A stretch of 64,000 bases of DNA from Sphingopyxis sp. UBA6723 (GTDB taxonomy: Bacteria; Pseudomonadota; Alphaproteobacteria; Sphingomonadales; Sphingomonadaceae): NCBI RefSeq assembly GCF_002454115.1, contig NZ_DKIH01000013.1:71717-135716 (forward strand), in the 5' to 3' direction. The notes under the pieces were generated by a model. It did no database searches and was not told the DNA's origin. It saw only the letters and a list, made by a program, of their open reading frames with translations. The translations under genes and the position numbers were made by a program. Of the stretch, positions 24,695-33,402 are shown one piece after another. Each line of letters begins with the position of its first letter. Position 1 is the stretch's first letter.

Positions 24695-25567
24695 ATGAGC
24701 AAGATGAGCATAGGGGCCGCTTTTTCAGAGACCTTTGCGTTTCTGAAGGCCAATTGGATACAGATGCTGTTGTGGGTTGGCGGCGCATTGGTCGTGGTCG
24801 GGCTGCTCGGTTATTTGTTCCTCGGTTCCACCTTCACCGCAATGGCGATGTCGCCGGGCGATCCCTCCGCAGCGTTTGGGGCGCTGGGTAAGATTTTCCT
24901 GTTCGCTTTAATCGCTTCGGTCATCCTTTATGGCGTTTGCATGTTGATCTGGCGCGGGGGGATGCACCCCGGTGAGACGCCAAATTTCGCTTGGGCGTTT
25001 CAGGCGGGTCCAGCTTTCGCTTTTGGTACATTTGTCGTGATGATTGCCTCCTACATCGTGATCGTCGTGATAATGCTGATCCTTGGCCTCGTTTTTGGCG
25101 CGGCGCTGGGGGGAATGGGATCAATGTCGCCTGAAGCGCTGGCATCGGGCGCGGTCGGCGGCGGCGCGATCTTTCTGATCGTTGTCCTTTATATCGTGCT
25201 TCTTGCCTTTATGCTGTGGGTGCAGGGGCGCTTTTCAGTGGCGGGTCCGGTGATGGCCGATCGGCTGACGCGCAATCCGGTCACTGGCTTTGCCGAATCG
25301 TGGCGGATTACCGGGGCATCGCAGTGGAAGATTGTCGGGTTCTACTTGATCTTCACGCTGGCGATGATCGCCTATATCTTCGTTGCCAGCCTGATCTTTG
25401 GTGGAATACTCGGCGCGATCCTTGGTGGTTCAGCCGTCGGTGCAGTCCTCACGATCATCCTGATGGCTGCGGTCGTTTATCTGCCGATCATGATGTTTTC
25501 ATTCTCTATGCCGATCGGCATCTACCGCGCGATTGCGCCGCGCGCGTCGGGGGATGTATTCGCCTGA
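24695..25567 (+). CDS. Multi-pass membrane protein, paralogue of preceding gene
   Basis: A 290-residue protein with about six transmembrane segments. N-terminal SKMSIGAAFSETFAFLKANW parallels the previous protein, and NPVTGFAESWRITGASQWKI parallels NPFEALKTSWELTKNNGWAI. It ends IAPRASGDVFA. The short stretch NPxxxxxxSWxxT before a late helix is conserved between both, a sign of duplication. A bidirectional terminator follows. Confidence 0.75.
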   Translation: MSKMSIGAAFSETFAFLKANWIQMLLWVGGALVVVGLLGYLFLGSTFTAMAMSPGDPSAAFGALGKIFLFALIASVILYGVCMLIWRGGMHPGETPNFAWAFQAGPAFAFGTFVVMIASYIVIVVIMLILGLVFGAALGGMGSMSPEALASGAVGGGAIFLIVVLYIVLLAFMLWVQGRFSVAGPVMADRLTRNPVTGFAESWRITGASQWKIVGFYLIFTLAMIAYIFVASLIFGGILGAILGGSAVGAVLTIILMAAVVYLPIMMFSFSMPIGIYRAIAPRASGDVFA

Positions 25568-25580
25568 TCGCGCGAATTGC

Positions 25581-25620
25581 AGCAAAAGAGCGGGCGCTCC
25601 GGAAACGGGGCGCCCTTTTG
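25581..25620. terminator. Bidirectional intrinsic terminator
   Basis: GGGCGC (25592-25597) pairs with GCGCCC (25610-25615); the stem is flanked by CAAAAGAG on the left and CTTTTG on the right, so it can end transcription from the membrane-protein genes and from hemF on the other strand. Confidence 0.75.
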
Positions 25621-25625
25621 CTATC

Positions 25626-26486
25626 TCAGCTCCATTTGGCGAGCGGCGGCAGGCTCATCAGGATCGCATCGATATTGCCGCCGGTTTTCAGGCCGAACAA
25701 TGTGCCGCGGTCATAGACCAGATTAAATTCGGCGTAACGACCGCGCCAGATCAGCTGTTCCTCGCGGTCGGCATCGGTGAAGCCCTTGTTCATCCGGCGC
25801 CGCACGATTTGCGGGAAAACGTCCAGAAAGGCCTCGCCCACCGCTTGCGTCAGCTGGAAATTGCGGTCGAATTCGGCATCGTCGCCGCATTCGAGATGGT
25901 CATAAAAGATACCGCCGACGCCGCGGTGGACGCCGCGGTGCGGGATATAGAAATAATCCTCGGCCCATTTGGCATAGCGTTCATAGACATCAGGGCCAAA
26001 GGGCGTGCAGGCTGCGCGCAGCCGTGCGTGGAATGCGTCAGTGTCTTCCTGATACGGAATCGGCGGGTTGAGGTCGGCGCCGCCGCCGAACCAGCGTTTG
26101 GTCGTGACCAAAAAGCGCGTGTTCATATGCACCGCGGGGACGTGCGGGTTCGCCATATGAGCGACCAGGCTGATGCCGGTGGCGAAAAAGCTGGGGTCTT
26201 CGCCTGCACCGTGGATCGACGCGGCAAAATCGGGGGCGAACTGGCCGCCGACGGTCGAGACATTGACCCCGACCTTTTCGAACACTTTTCCCGTCATCAC
26301 GCCGCGTACCCCGCCGCCGCCTTCGCCGATCGCCAGCCCGTCGGCCTCGCGGTCCCACGGCGTGTAGGTAAAGCGCGCTTCGCTGCCGGCTTCCGCCTCG
26401 ATGCTCTCGAATTCGGCACAGATTCGGTCGCGGAGCGATTCGAACCAGTTGCGCGCGGTCTGCTGTTGCGGGTCGAGCGAGATCAT
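25626..26486 (-). CDS. hemF: Oxygen-dependent coproporphyrinogen III oxidase
   Basis: A 286-residue protein with the HemF signatures GGGGVRGVMTGKVFEKVGVN, HMANPHVPAVHMNTRF and WFGGGADLNP, then the C-terminal RRRMNKGF and LIWRGRYAEFNLVYDRGT. It decarboxylates two propionates of coproporphyrinogen III with O2 in haem synthesis. Overlaps the trmL stop by 4 bp (ATGA), so it is coupled with that gene. Confidence 0.96.
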   Translation of the reverse strand: MISLDPQQQTARNWFESLRDRICAEFESIEAEAGSEARFTYTPWDREADGLAIGEGGGGVRGVMTGKVFEKVGVNVSTVGGQFAPDFAASIHGAGEDPSFFATGISLVAHMANPHVPAVHMNTRFLVTTKRWFGGGADLNPPIPYQEDTDAFHARLRAACTPFGPDVYERYAKWAEDYFYIPHRGVHRGVGGIFYDHLECGDDAEFDRNFQLTQAVGEAFLDVFPQIVRRRMNKGFTDADREEQLIWRGRYAEFNLVYDRGTLFGLKTGGNIDAILMSLPPLAKWS

Positions 26487-26944
26487 GCCGGAAAGCCTTT
26501 CGTTTGCCTGAGCGCCTCGGCCAGCGCGATGCCAGCCGCGACCGCGACATTCAAGGAGCGAAAGCCCGCCTGCATCGGAATCGCGACGCGGGCCGCTACG
26601 GCATCATGGACGTAAGGCGGCACCCCGGAGGATTCGGCGCCAAGCAACAGGACGTCGCCGGGCGCAAAGGCGAAGGTGGGCAGGGGTGTTGCGCCCGCGG
26701 TGGTGAGCAGCACGAGTCTGTGACCAGCCTCTTCGCTCCAGTCGCGAAAGCTGTTCCAGTCGGCGTGGCGGCGGACATTGGCACGCACGGCATAGTCCAT
26801 CCCGGCGCGTTTGAGCGCGCCGTCGGAGAAGGGAAAACCGCAGGGCTCGATAATATGCGCTGGTACCCCGAAACAGACGGCGGTGCGCAGTGTCGTGCCG
26901 ACATTGCCGGCGATATCCGGCTGAAACAGGGCGATTTCCATCAT
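26483..26944 (-). CDS. trmL: tRNA (cytidine/uridine-34-2'-O)-methyltransferase
   Basis: A 153-residue SPOUT methyltransferase with the TrmL pattern IALFQPDIAGNVGTTLRTA, HIIEPCGFPFSD and LLLGAESSGVP, ending RSLNVAVAAGIALAEALR, which forms the trefoil-knot cofactor site. It methylates the wobble ribose of leucine tRNAs. A second Met three bases in (26941) is an alternative start. Coupled to hemF. Confidence 0.92.
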   Translation of the reverse strand: MMEIALFQPDIAGNVGTTLRTAVCFGVPAHIIEPCGFPFSDGALKRAGMDYAVRANVRRHADWNSFRDWSEEAGHRLVLLTTAGATPLPTFAFAPGDVLLLGAESSGVPPYVHDAVAARVAIPMQAGFRSLNVAVAAGIALAEALRQTKGFPA

Positions 26945-27164
26945 ATTGCCATAGCGAGGGGCGGGGTGTGAATCGAGGGGCTTTGGTGCTGTGCAACGAC
27001 AGGGTGCCGGAAGGGGAAATTGCCTGTTGGCAAGCCCCGGATGTGCGGCTATCAGGCCCGCAATTCCCGGAGGGGCCGCCGGGGCGCGTCCTTTCGTGCG
27101 CGCGCCACAGGGCGACCCGAATTTTCCGAGAACGTTGTCAGTTCACCCATGCAAGGGCAGTCGA

Positions 27165-27722
27165 ATGGCCAGTGAATCCGAACTCAATGCCGGCATCGAA
27201 GACGGCGTGCGGCGCCGCGACTTTATCAATATAGCGGCGGTGAGTTTTGCCGGGGTTGGCGCGGTGGCGGTGGTTCTGCCGCTGGTCAACCAGATGAATC
27301 CGTCGGCCGACGTGCTGGCGTTGTCGACAACCGAAATCGACATTTCGGCGATCCAGCCCGGACAGGCGATCAAGACCAGCTGGCGCAAGCAGCCTGTGTT
27401 CGTCCGCAATCTGGTCGCGAAGGAAATCGCCGAGGCCAAGGCCGTGCCGCTCAGCGACCTGCGCGATCCGCAGACGATCGACGAGCGCACGAAGCCCGGC
27501 AAGGAAAACTGGTTGATCACCCTGGGCGTCTGCACCCATCTGGGCTGCGTGCCGCTCGGCGCCGCCGAAGGCGAGAACAAGGGCGATTTCGGCGGCTATT
27601 TCTGCCCGTGCCACGGGTCGCACTACGACACCGCGGCACGTATCCGCAAAGGCCCGGCGCCCACCAACCTGGTTGTGCCGCCCTATGAATTCACTAGCGA
27701 CACCGTCGTGATGATCGGCTGA
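27165..27722 (+). CDS. petA: Ubiquinol-cytochrome c reductase iron-sulfur (Rieske) subunit
   Basis: A 185-residue Rieske protein. The N-terminal RRRDFINIAAVSFAGVGAVAV is a Tat-type signal anchor. The [2Fe-2S] ligands are in CTHLGC and CPCHGS, which match the bc1 type. The ATG at 27165 follows AAGGGCAG; the open frame upstream to 26991 is intergenic in character. First gene of petABC, which moves electrons from ubiquinol to cytochrome c and pumps protons. Confidence 0.96.
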   Translation: MASESELNAGIEDGVRRRDFINIAAVSFAGVGAVAVVLPLVNQMNPSADVLALSTTEIDISAIQPGQAIKTSWRKQPVFVRNLVAKEIAEAKAVPLSDLRDPQTIDERTKPGKENWLITLGVCTHLGCVPLGAAEGENKGDFGGYFCPCHGSHYDTAARIRKGPAPTNLVVPPYEFTSDTVVMIG

Positions 27723-27735
27723 GGAGCGAGATAAG

Positions 27736-29022
27736 ATGAGCTTTCCCTGGGCCAAGCCTTATGAGCCGCAGCATCCGCTGATGAAGTGGATGGACGAGAA
27801 ACTACCGATCCCGCGCTTGGTGTATAACGCCACCGGTCCTGGCTATCCCGTCCCGCGCAACCTCAACTATTTCTGGAACTTCGGCGTCCTCGCGGGCGCC
27901 GCGCTGATGATCCAGATCATCACCGGCATCATTTTGGCGATGCATTATGCCGCCAACGTTGGGGTCGCGTTCAATTCGGTCGAGCATATCATGCGCGACG
28001 TGAACGCCGGCTGGTTCATCCGCTATGCGCATATGAACGGCGCGAGCATGTTCTTCATCGTCGTATATCTGCACATCTTCCGCGGGCTGTATTACGGTTC
28101 GTACAAGGCGCCGCGCGAAATGGTGTGGCTGCTCGGGGTCGTGATCTTCCTGCTGATGATGGCGACCGCGTTCATGGGTTATGTGCTGCCGTGGGGCCAG
28201 ATGAGCTTCTGGGGCGCGCAGGTTATCACCGGCTTCTTCTCGGCGATCCCGATTGTCGGCGAGCCGGTGCGCCAGTGGCTGCTCGGCGGCTTCGTCCCTG
28301 ACAACGCCACGCTCAACCGCTTCTTCTCGCTGCACTATCTGCTGCCGTTCGTGATCCTGGGTGTCATCATCCTGCACATCTGGGCGCTACATATTCCGGG
28401 GTCGAACAACCCGACGGGCATCGAGGTGAAGGACGAACAGGACACTGTCCCGTTTCATCCTTATTACACCGCGAAGGACGGCTTCGGGCTCGGCGTCTTC
28501 CTGCTGGTGTTTGTCGCGCTGACGTTCTTCAGCCCGAACATGCTGGGTCATGCCGATAACTATATCCCGGCCAACTCGCTGTCGACGCCGGCGCATATCG
28601 TTCCCGAATGGTATTTTCTGCCGTTCTACGCGATCTTGAAGGCCTTCACCTTCAACTTCCTGTGGATCGACGCGAAGCTGTGGGGCGTCATTGCGATGTT
28701 CGCTTCGATCGCGCTGCTGTTCTTCCTGCCCTGGCTGGACAGCTCGCCGGTGAAGTCGACGACCTATCGCCCGCTGTACCGCTGGTTCTTCTGGGTGCTC
28801 GTCGCCGACGTGCTTCTCCTCGGCGTCTGCGGCATGATGCCCGCCGAACAGCCGTGGGTGATCCTCAGTCAGCTGGGTTCGATCTATTACTTCGCCCACT
28901 TCCTGGTCATTCTGCCCATCGTCTCGCGGATCGAACGTCCGTTGCCGATGCCGAATTCGATTACCGAAGCGGTCCTTGCCAAACATGCCCCCGACGCCGC
29001 GTCGGTTCCGGCAGCGGCCTGA
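27736..29022 (+). CDS. petB: Cytochrome b subunit of the bc1 complex
   Basis: A 428-residue membrane protein with eight predicted helices. Haem-ligand histidines are in the second and fourth helices (LAMHYAANV, HMNGASMFFIVVYLHIFRG; LHYLLPFVILGVIILHIWALH). The Qo-site motif PEWYFLPFYA is present. GWFIRYAHMNGAS and GYVLPWGQMSFWGA are further signatures. Follows petA by 13 bases. Confidence 0.97.
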   Translation: MSFPWAKPYEPQHPLMKWMDEKLPIPRLVYNATGPGYPVPRNLNYFWNFGVLAGAALMIQIITGIILAMHYAANVGVAFNSVEHIMRDVNAGWFIRYAHMNGASMFFIVVYLHIFRGLYYGSYKAPREMVWLLGVVIFLLMMATAFMGYVLPWGQMSFWGAQVITGFFSAIPIVGEPVRQWLLGGFVPDNATLNRFFSLHYLLPFVILGVIILHIWALHIPGSNNPTGIEVKDEQDTVPFHPYYTAKDGFGLGVFLLVFVALTFFSPNMLGHADNYIPANSLSTPAHIVPEWYFLPFYAILKAFTFNFLWIDAKLWGVIAMFASIALLFFLPWLDSSPVKSTTYRPLYRWFFWVLVADVLLLGVCGMMPAEQPWVILSQLGSIYYFAHFLVILPIVSRIERPLPMPNSITEAVLAKHAPDAASVPAAA

Positions 29023-29053
29023 GCGCCAGACTTTAACAGGAGCTGATACAGCC

Positions 29054-29863
29054 ATGGTTCGCCCGCTCGGATTTCTCGTCGGCCTCGGTTTCATTACCGC
29101 GCTGGTGCTCGCGATCTTTACGACCCCGCTCAAGAACGAGCCGAATGTCGCTTATTCCTTTGTCAAGGAGCCCCGCCACCTGAAGCTGGCAAGCGACGGC
29201 CTGGTGCCGCACTGGGACAAGGCGCAGTTGCAGCGCGGCATGCAGGTGTACAAGGAGGTCTGCTCGGCCTGCCACAGCCTGAACCTCGTCGCGTTCCGTA
29301 ACATTCAGGATCTAGGCTACACCGAAGGCCAAGTGAAAACCTTTGCCAAGGGCTTCCAGGTACCGTCGATCAATCCCGATACGGGTGAAGTCGCGACGCG
29401 GGACGGTCTGGCTTCGGATCATTTCCCGGCGCCCTACGCCAATGAGGTGGCGGCGCGCGCGGCGAACAACAATGCGATCCCGCCCGATCTGTCGCTGATC
29501 ACCAAGGCGCGCGAAGGCGGCAAGGATTATATCTATTCGCTGCTGACCGGTTATCAGAACCCGCCGGCGAACCTGCCCGCCGAACTGAAGCCGGGGACGG
29601 GACTGCACTACAACCCCTATTTTCCGAACCTGAACCTCGCGATGGCCAAGCCGCTGAACGACGGTCAGGTGACCTACGCCGACGGTACCAAGGCGAGCGT
29701 CGACCAGATGGCGAAGGACGTGACCGCGTTCCTCGTCTGGACCGCCGAGCCGAAGCTGGTGAAGCGCGTTCAGGTGGGTTGGGCCGTGTTCTTCTTCCTG
29801 CTGATTTTCACGGTTCTGGCCTATCTGTCCTACCGCAACATCTGGGCCGACAAGAAGCATTGA
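29054..29863 (+). CDS. petC: Cytochrome c1 subunit of the bc1 complex
   Basis: A 269-residue protein starting with a membrane-spanning signal segment. Haem c is bound by CSACH, and the sixth ligand Met lies in the NLNLAMAKPL region. A C-terminal helix (VGWAVFFFLLIFTVLAYLSY) anchors it in the membrane. ATG at 29054 has AGGAG 10 bases upstream; the frame is open farther upstream inside petB, which I reject. Ends the pet operon. Confidence 0.96.
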   Translation: MVRPLGFLVGLGFITALVLAIFTTPLKNEPNVAYSFVKEPRHLKLASDGLVPHWDKAQLQRGMQVYKEVCSACHSLNLVAFRNIQDLGYTEGQVKTFAKGFQVPSINPDTGEVATRDGLASDHFPAPYANEVAARAANNNAIPPDLSLITKAREGGKDYIYSLLTGYQNPPANLPAELKPGTGLHYNPYFPNLNLAMAKPLNDGQVTYADGTKASVDQMAKDVTAFLVWTAEPKLVKRVQVGWAVFFFLLIFTVLAYLSYRNIWADKKH

Positions 29864-29891
29864 GGACAAGGGGCAGGGTGATCATGACCGC

Positions 29892-30446
29892 ATGATCGCC
29901 CTGCCGCCCCAGCCCGACCTCGACCTCGCGTCGCTGGTCCGCACAATCCCCGATTTTCCCAAGCCGGGCATCCAGTTTCGCGACATCACCACGCTGATCG
30001 GTGACGCCGCCGGTTTTGCCGAAAGCGTGCGCCGGTTGAGTGCATTGGCCGCGGTGCATCGACCCGACCTGATTGTCGCGGTCGAGGCGCGCGGCTTTCT
30101 GTTTGGCGCCGCGATGGCGACCGCGATGGGGCTGGGCCTCGTCCCAGTGCGCAAGGCGGGCAAGCTGCCCGGCGTGACGATCGGGATCGATTATCAACTC
30201 GAATATGGCGTCGATCGGCTGGAACTGCACGAAGGCGCGGTGCTACCGGGCCACCGCGTCGTGCTGGTCGACGACTTGCTCGCGACCGGCGGGACGATCC
30301 TCGCGGCCGCAGAATTGATGCGCAGCGTCGGGGCTGAGGTGGCCGCGGCGCTGTTCGTCATCGACCTGCCCGATCTGGGCGGTTCGCAGCGGTTGGCGGC
30401 GGCTGGGCTGCATTGCCAGACGCTGATCGCGTTTGACGGCGACTAG
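29892..30446 (+). CDS. apt: Adenine phosphoribosyltransferase
   Basis: A 184-residue protein with the PRPP-binding motif VVLVDDLLATGGT, the N-terminal IPDFPKPGIQFRDIT stretch and EARGFLFGAA, all typical of Apt. It salvages adenine to AMP in the cytoplasm. It lies 28 bases after petC and may be read through from the pet promoter. Confidence 0.95.
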   Translation: MIALPPQPDLDLASLVRTIPDFPKPGIQFRDITTLIGDAAGFAESVRRLSALAAVHRPDLIVAVEARGFLFGAAMATAMGLGLVPVRKAGKLPGVTIGIDYQLEYGVDRLELHEGAVLPGHRVVLVDDLLATGGTILAAAELMRSVGAEVAAALFVIDLPDLGGSQRLAAAGLHCQTLIAFDGD

Positions 30447-30770
30447 CCCGCTGTGGTTTGGGGAGCGGACATTCGTCACCTGATCCAAAGTTCAGGAAAG
30501 TTCAGCCTTGTGCGCGCCGCGATGTGGACCCGCTGCTCTGCTGGAGGCGCCGATGGACGCGCCCCGAGGCGCAGAGCCTTTGACGCCTGCGAGCGACGAC
30601 TTGATCGCCAGCTCCAAGAGCCGAGTAAAGGCTGGCACAGTCAAATAATGTAGGAAAGACCTCTTTGGAGGCAATGTCTGCTTTGGGGTGGGAAGCGGCA
30701 TGGCCGTGTTTAGTTTCCATGGCGCCATAGCGGACATTGACCGAACTTTTTCCGCCCGCGATAAGAAGGA
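30447..30770. other. Gap with degenerate AGCGGACATT repeats, no convincing gene
   Basis: This 324-base stretch holds no gene I trust. It does hold spaced copies of a short motif: GAGCGGACATTCGT (about 30463), AGCGGACATTGAC (about 30729) and the inverse CAATGTCTGCTTT (about 30673). A related TAGCGGACGACAG follows the next gene at about 31398. A 123-codon minus-strand frame crosses the region, but it has no ribosome site and no family. Confidence 0.5.
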
Positions 30771-31355
30771 ATGTTCGAAGAAAAGCCAACCGCGCGCGCT
30801 GACCTGACCGCCGGAACGCTCTATGCGATCACGGGTAACGATGGCTGGATTTACTACGGTCAAGTCACGCCGGAAAGGTGCGTCGGTTTCTTACGACGGC
30901 GCGACCGCCAGCTAGCGGAGGCAACTGACGCTCTCGCTGCCCCTGTCATGTCTGTGATTACCGTAGACTATCCATCCATCACGCGCGCCTTGAGAGGCGG
31001 GAGATGGATGAAGCTAGGACGGTTTCCCGTCGCAAGTGAACTTGTCGCACCACGCCCTTCGGTCCAGTGGCCTACGGGAACACTGGATGTCTCCGTCTGG
31101 CTCGGCGACAGGTTGGACCACGATACGAGAGTGGAGGACCCAGCGATCCAAAACATGGAACTGATGGCGGTTTGGGATGCTGAGGAACATATTCCTGCGC
31201 GACTAACCGCTGATTTTGGAGCGGAGAAAGCCGAATGGCACGTAGGCGGGCCGATATGGCGTGAACGTCGCGTCAAAGAGGAGATGGCAGCGCGCTCTGC
31301 GGACCAACCTTGGCACCAATTGCCGCCTGATTGGGTGCCGACAACCGTCCGCTAA
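30771..31355 (+). CDS. Hypothetical protein, possible immunity-type (Imm26-like) fold
   Basis: A 194-residue soluble protein. Its start, with AGTLYAITGNDGWIYYGQV, recalls the Imm26 group of immunity proteins, which begin with a G(D/T)xFAIPxxDGxYxYGxV pattern; this is a by-eye likeness and no toxin gene is nearby. Codon use and base composition are less GC-biased than the neighbours, and the gene sits in an islet framed by repeated AGCGGACATT motifs, both signs of acquisition. Start ATG 30771 lies after AAGAAGGA. Confidence 0.55.
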   Translation: MFEEKPTARADLTAGTLYAITGNDGWIYYGQVTPERCVGFLRRRDRQLAEATDALAAPVMSVITVDYPSITRALRGGRWMKLGRFPVASELVAPRPSVQWPTGTLDVSVWLGDRLDHDTRVEDPAIQNMELMAVWDAEEHIPARLTADFGAEKAEWHVGGPIWRERRVKEEMAARSADQPWHQLPPDWVPTTVR

Positions 31356-31430
31356 TAGGCGTGACCTCGCTGACGTTGGATGTCCGCCCTCGGTCGTTAG
31401 CGGACGACAGCTCTTTCGCGCCGCGCAAAC

Positions 31431-31461
31431 AAAAAAGGCCCGCGCCGAAGCACGGGCCTTT
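31431..31461 (-). terminator. Intrinsic terminator of the DUF1134 gene
   Basis: On the minus strand GGCCCGTGC pairs with GCGCGGGCC around TTCG and is followed by six T residues (A-run at 31431-31436 on the plus strand). It lies 25 bases past the stop of the DUF1134 gene. Confidence 0.85.
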
Positions 31462-31485
31462 CTGCGATCACATCGTCACGCGTCG

Positions 31486-32259
31486 TCAGAACGGTACCCA
31501 ATTCTGCTTCTTGCGGAACTTCATATAGCCGACGTTGGCGCCCAGTCGCGCCCCGACGCCAACGCGGATCGGGATCAGGACGACGTCGCCGCGGCGCAGG
31601 TAGCTGGCGTTGAAGCCGCCCAGCAGATAGGCGGCGCCTTCGCCCGCGGGGAAGCGCTTATAGAGTTCTTCGCTGTCGAACAGGTTATAGACGAGAACAA
31701 AGGTGTTACCCGCATTGGCGCCCGCGTCAAAACCGATCGACGGGCCGGTCCAATATGCGGGCAACTCGCCCTCGATCTTGTGGTGCAACGTGCCCGATCC
31801 ATAGCGCACGCCGAGCACCAGCGCGCCCCCGGCTTCGCGGCCAACGATATAGGCGTTGGGTTCGCCCTGTTTCTTGAGGATGTCCTCGATCAGACCTGCC
31901 AGCCCCTGGGCGCCTTTGCCGAACACACCCTCGGCGGCGCCGATCAGATCGTCCTGTTTGTAGGTGGCGGTATCTTCGGTGATGACCGTGGTTGTCGTCA
32001 TGTCGCTGGGGGTCGCGGTGCCATCGGCGGGCGCCGAGCTGGTCTGCTGGTCATCGGTGGCGAGGTCGCTGTCGTAATTGATCACTTCGTCGGTAGAATC
32101 GCTCGACACCGGCGGGGGCGGGGCGGGATTGTCGAGATCGGAATCGATCGTCGTATTGGGATCGATCTCGCGCATCTGCGCCGCAGCGGGAACCGGCGAA
32201 AGCGCAAGGCCGAGCGAGGCCATGGCCGCCAAGGCAAAGCTGGTGAATGTTTTTCGCAT
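31486..32259 (-). CDS. DUF1134 (EipA-like) exported envelope protein
   Basis: A 257-residue protein with a Sec signal (MRKTFTSFALAAMASLGLAL, cleavage near AAAQM). A proline/threonine-rich linker follows to about residue 100, then the DUF1134 domain with AYIVGREAGGALVLGVRYG and PSIGFDAGANAGNTFVLVYN. Brucella EipA, a member of this family, is periplasmic and needed for cell-envelope integrity. Start ATG 32259 gives a good signal; an upstream frame to 32313 is not needed. Confidence 0.85.
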   Translation of the reverse strand: MRKTFTSFALAAMASLGLALSPVPAAAQMREIDPNTTIDSDLDNPAPPPPVSSDSTDEVINYDSDLATDDQQTSSAPADGTATPSDMTTTTVITEDTATYKQDDLIGAAEGVFGKGAQGLAGLIEDILKKQGEPNAYIVGREAGGALVLGVRYGSGTLHHKIEGELPAYWTGPSIGFDAGANAGNTFVLVYNLFDSEELYKRFPAGEGAAYLLGGFNASYLRRGDVVLIPIRVGVGARLGANVGYMKFRKKQNWVPF

Positions 32260-32501
32260 GTCTGACCCCCAAAATTCGATCGGCGCGTGCGCACCGAAAC
32301 CGGCGTTAATCATGACTCGGTTTGCGCGGCGGGCAATGAACCGGCGATGACCCGAGTCGATTTTGCGCCAGACCGAATCGATTGCGCGACAAAATGCCGG
32401 GTCATCGCCAAATCTGTCGCAATCTTAGGCGTTGCGGGGCGCGAAGTGCATGGCTATAGCGACCCGCCTAGGCCAACTGTCGTTAGCGCGACAGACCATG
32501 C

Positions 32502-32593
32502 GGAGACGTGGGTGAGTGGCTGAAACCAACGGTTTGCTAAACCGTCGTGCTGTGAATGCGGCACCGAGGGTTCGAATCCCTCCGTCTCCGCCA
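32502..32593 (+). tRNA. tRNA-Ser (GCT)
   Basis: Acceptor stem GGAGACG (32502-32508) pairs with CGTCTCC (32583-32589); the anticodon loop TTTGCTAAA gives GCT. There is a long variable arm as in serine tRNAs, the T loop GGTTCGAATCC, and an encoded CCA (32591-32593). Confidence 0.95.
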
Positions 32594-32686
32594 CCTACCC
32601 CCAATAATTATTATCGTGCCCTGCGGGGCGCACTGTCCTGCGGCGTCTTCCGTTGAGGGCGCGACATGGGGTGGGTGAGATAATTA

Positions 32687-32715
32687 TTGTAATTGAGAAT
32701 CGTTCGCGATAATGG
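32687..32715 (+). promoter_or_regulatory. Promoter with Fur-type operator for the PepSY/DUF2271/DUF4198/apbE unit
   Basis: TTGTAA (32687-32692) and TAATGG (32710-32715) are 17 bases apart. Between them is TGAGAAT-c-GTTCGCG (32694-32708), a degenerate form of the palindrome TGCGAAT-n-ATTCGCA found at the same place in the receptor promoter at 38887-38915. A repressor bound there would block the promoter. Iron control through Fur or a relative is the likely reading. Confidence 0.6.
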
Positions 32716-32746
32716 CGCCGCATCATTCCTGTTTAGAATTTTCTCC

Positions 32747-33391
32747 ATGCACGCACCCAACGCCCCGCGCCCGGCGATCAAAAAGAGCCGGAAAGCCTTT
32801 TGGCTGAAGCAGCTGCATATGTGGCACTGGATGAGTTCGGCTGTTTGCCTGATCGGGCTGCTGTTGTTTGCGATCACCGGTTTCACGCTGAACCATGCCG
32901 CCGACATCGAGGGATCGCCGGTCGTCACCGAGAAATCGGCCGCACTGCCTCCGGCGCTGCTTGCCCAGCTGAGCGCGGCGGTCCCCGCCGACGCCAAGGC
33001 GCCTTTGCCAAAGCCGGTCGCCGATTGGGTCGAGCAAACTTTCCCCGTCAAGGCTTCTAACGAGGCCGAGTGGTCGGCCGACGAAGTCTATCTGCCCGCG
33101 CCGCGCCCGGGCGGCGATGCCTGGGTGGCGATCGACCTGACGACGGGCGCGGTGACCAGCGAAGTCACCAGCCGCGGCTGGGTTTCCTATCTCAACGATC
33201 TTCACAAGGGCCGCAATTCGGGCGGCGAGTGGAGCCTGTTCATCGACGTCTTCTCGTTCGCCTGCCTGGTCTTTGCGATCACCGGGCTGTTCCTGCTCCA
33301 GCTTCATTCGGCGAAGCGCAAAAGCACCTGGCCACTCGTTGGGCTGGGGCTGGCGATCCCCGCCGCGATTGCCGTCATCTTCATTCATTAG
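32747..33391 (+). CDS. PepSY-associated membrane protein
   Basis: A 214-residue protein with a first membrane helix after KQLHMWHWMSSAVCLIGLLLFAITGFTLNHA, a periplasmic domain of about 110 residues with PepSY features (VYLPAPRPGGDAWVAIDLTTG, SYLNDLHKGRNSG) and two C-terminal helices. Histidines in HMWHWM, TLNHA and LHKG may bind haem, as in related PepSY_TM proteins that carry electrons across the inner membrane. First gene of a unit with DUF2271, DUF4198 and ApbE proteins. ATG at 32747 is preferred to the frame-open start at 32693, which lies inside the operator. Confidence 0.8.
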   Translation: MHAPNAPRPAIKKSRKAFWLKQLHMWHWMSSAVCLIGLLLFAITGFTLNHAADIEGSPVVTEKSAALPPALLAQLSAAVPADAKAPLPKPVADWVEQTFPVKASNEAEWSADEVYLPAPRPGGDAWVAIDLTTGAVTSEVTSRGWVSYLNDLHKGRNSGGEWSLFIDVFSFACLVFAITGLFLLQLHSAKRKSTWPLVGLGLAIPAAIAVIFIH

Positions 33392-33402
33392 GGAGTTTCG
33401 TG

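Noticed and set aside
26991..27164. N-terminal extension of the Rieske protein
   Set aside because: The open frame upstream has no family likeness and would put 58 residues ahead of the Tat signal anchor.
30492..30863. Minus-strand 123-codon frame in the islet
   Set aside because: No ribosome site, low-complexity translation and overlap with the better-supported gene at 30771; it is made of the repeated intergenic motifs.
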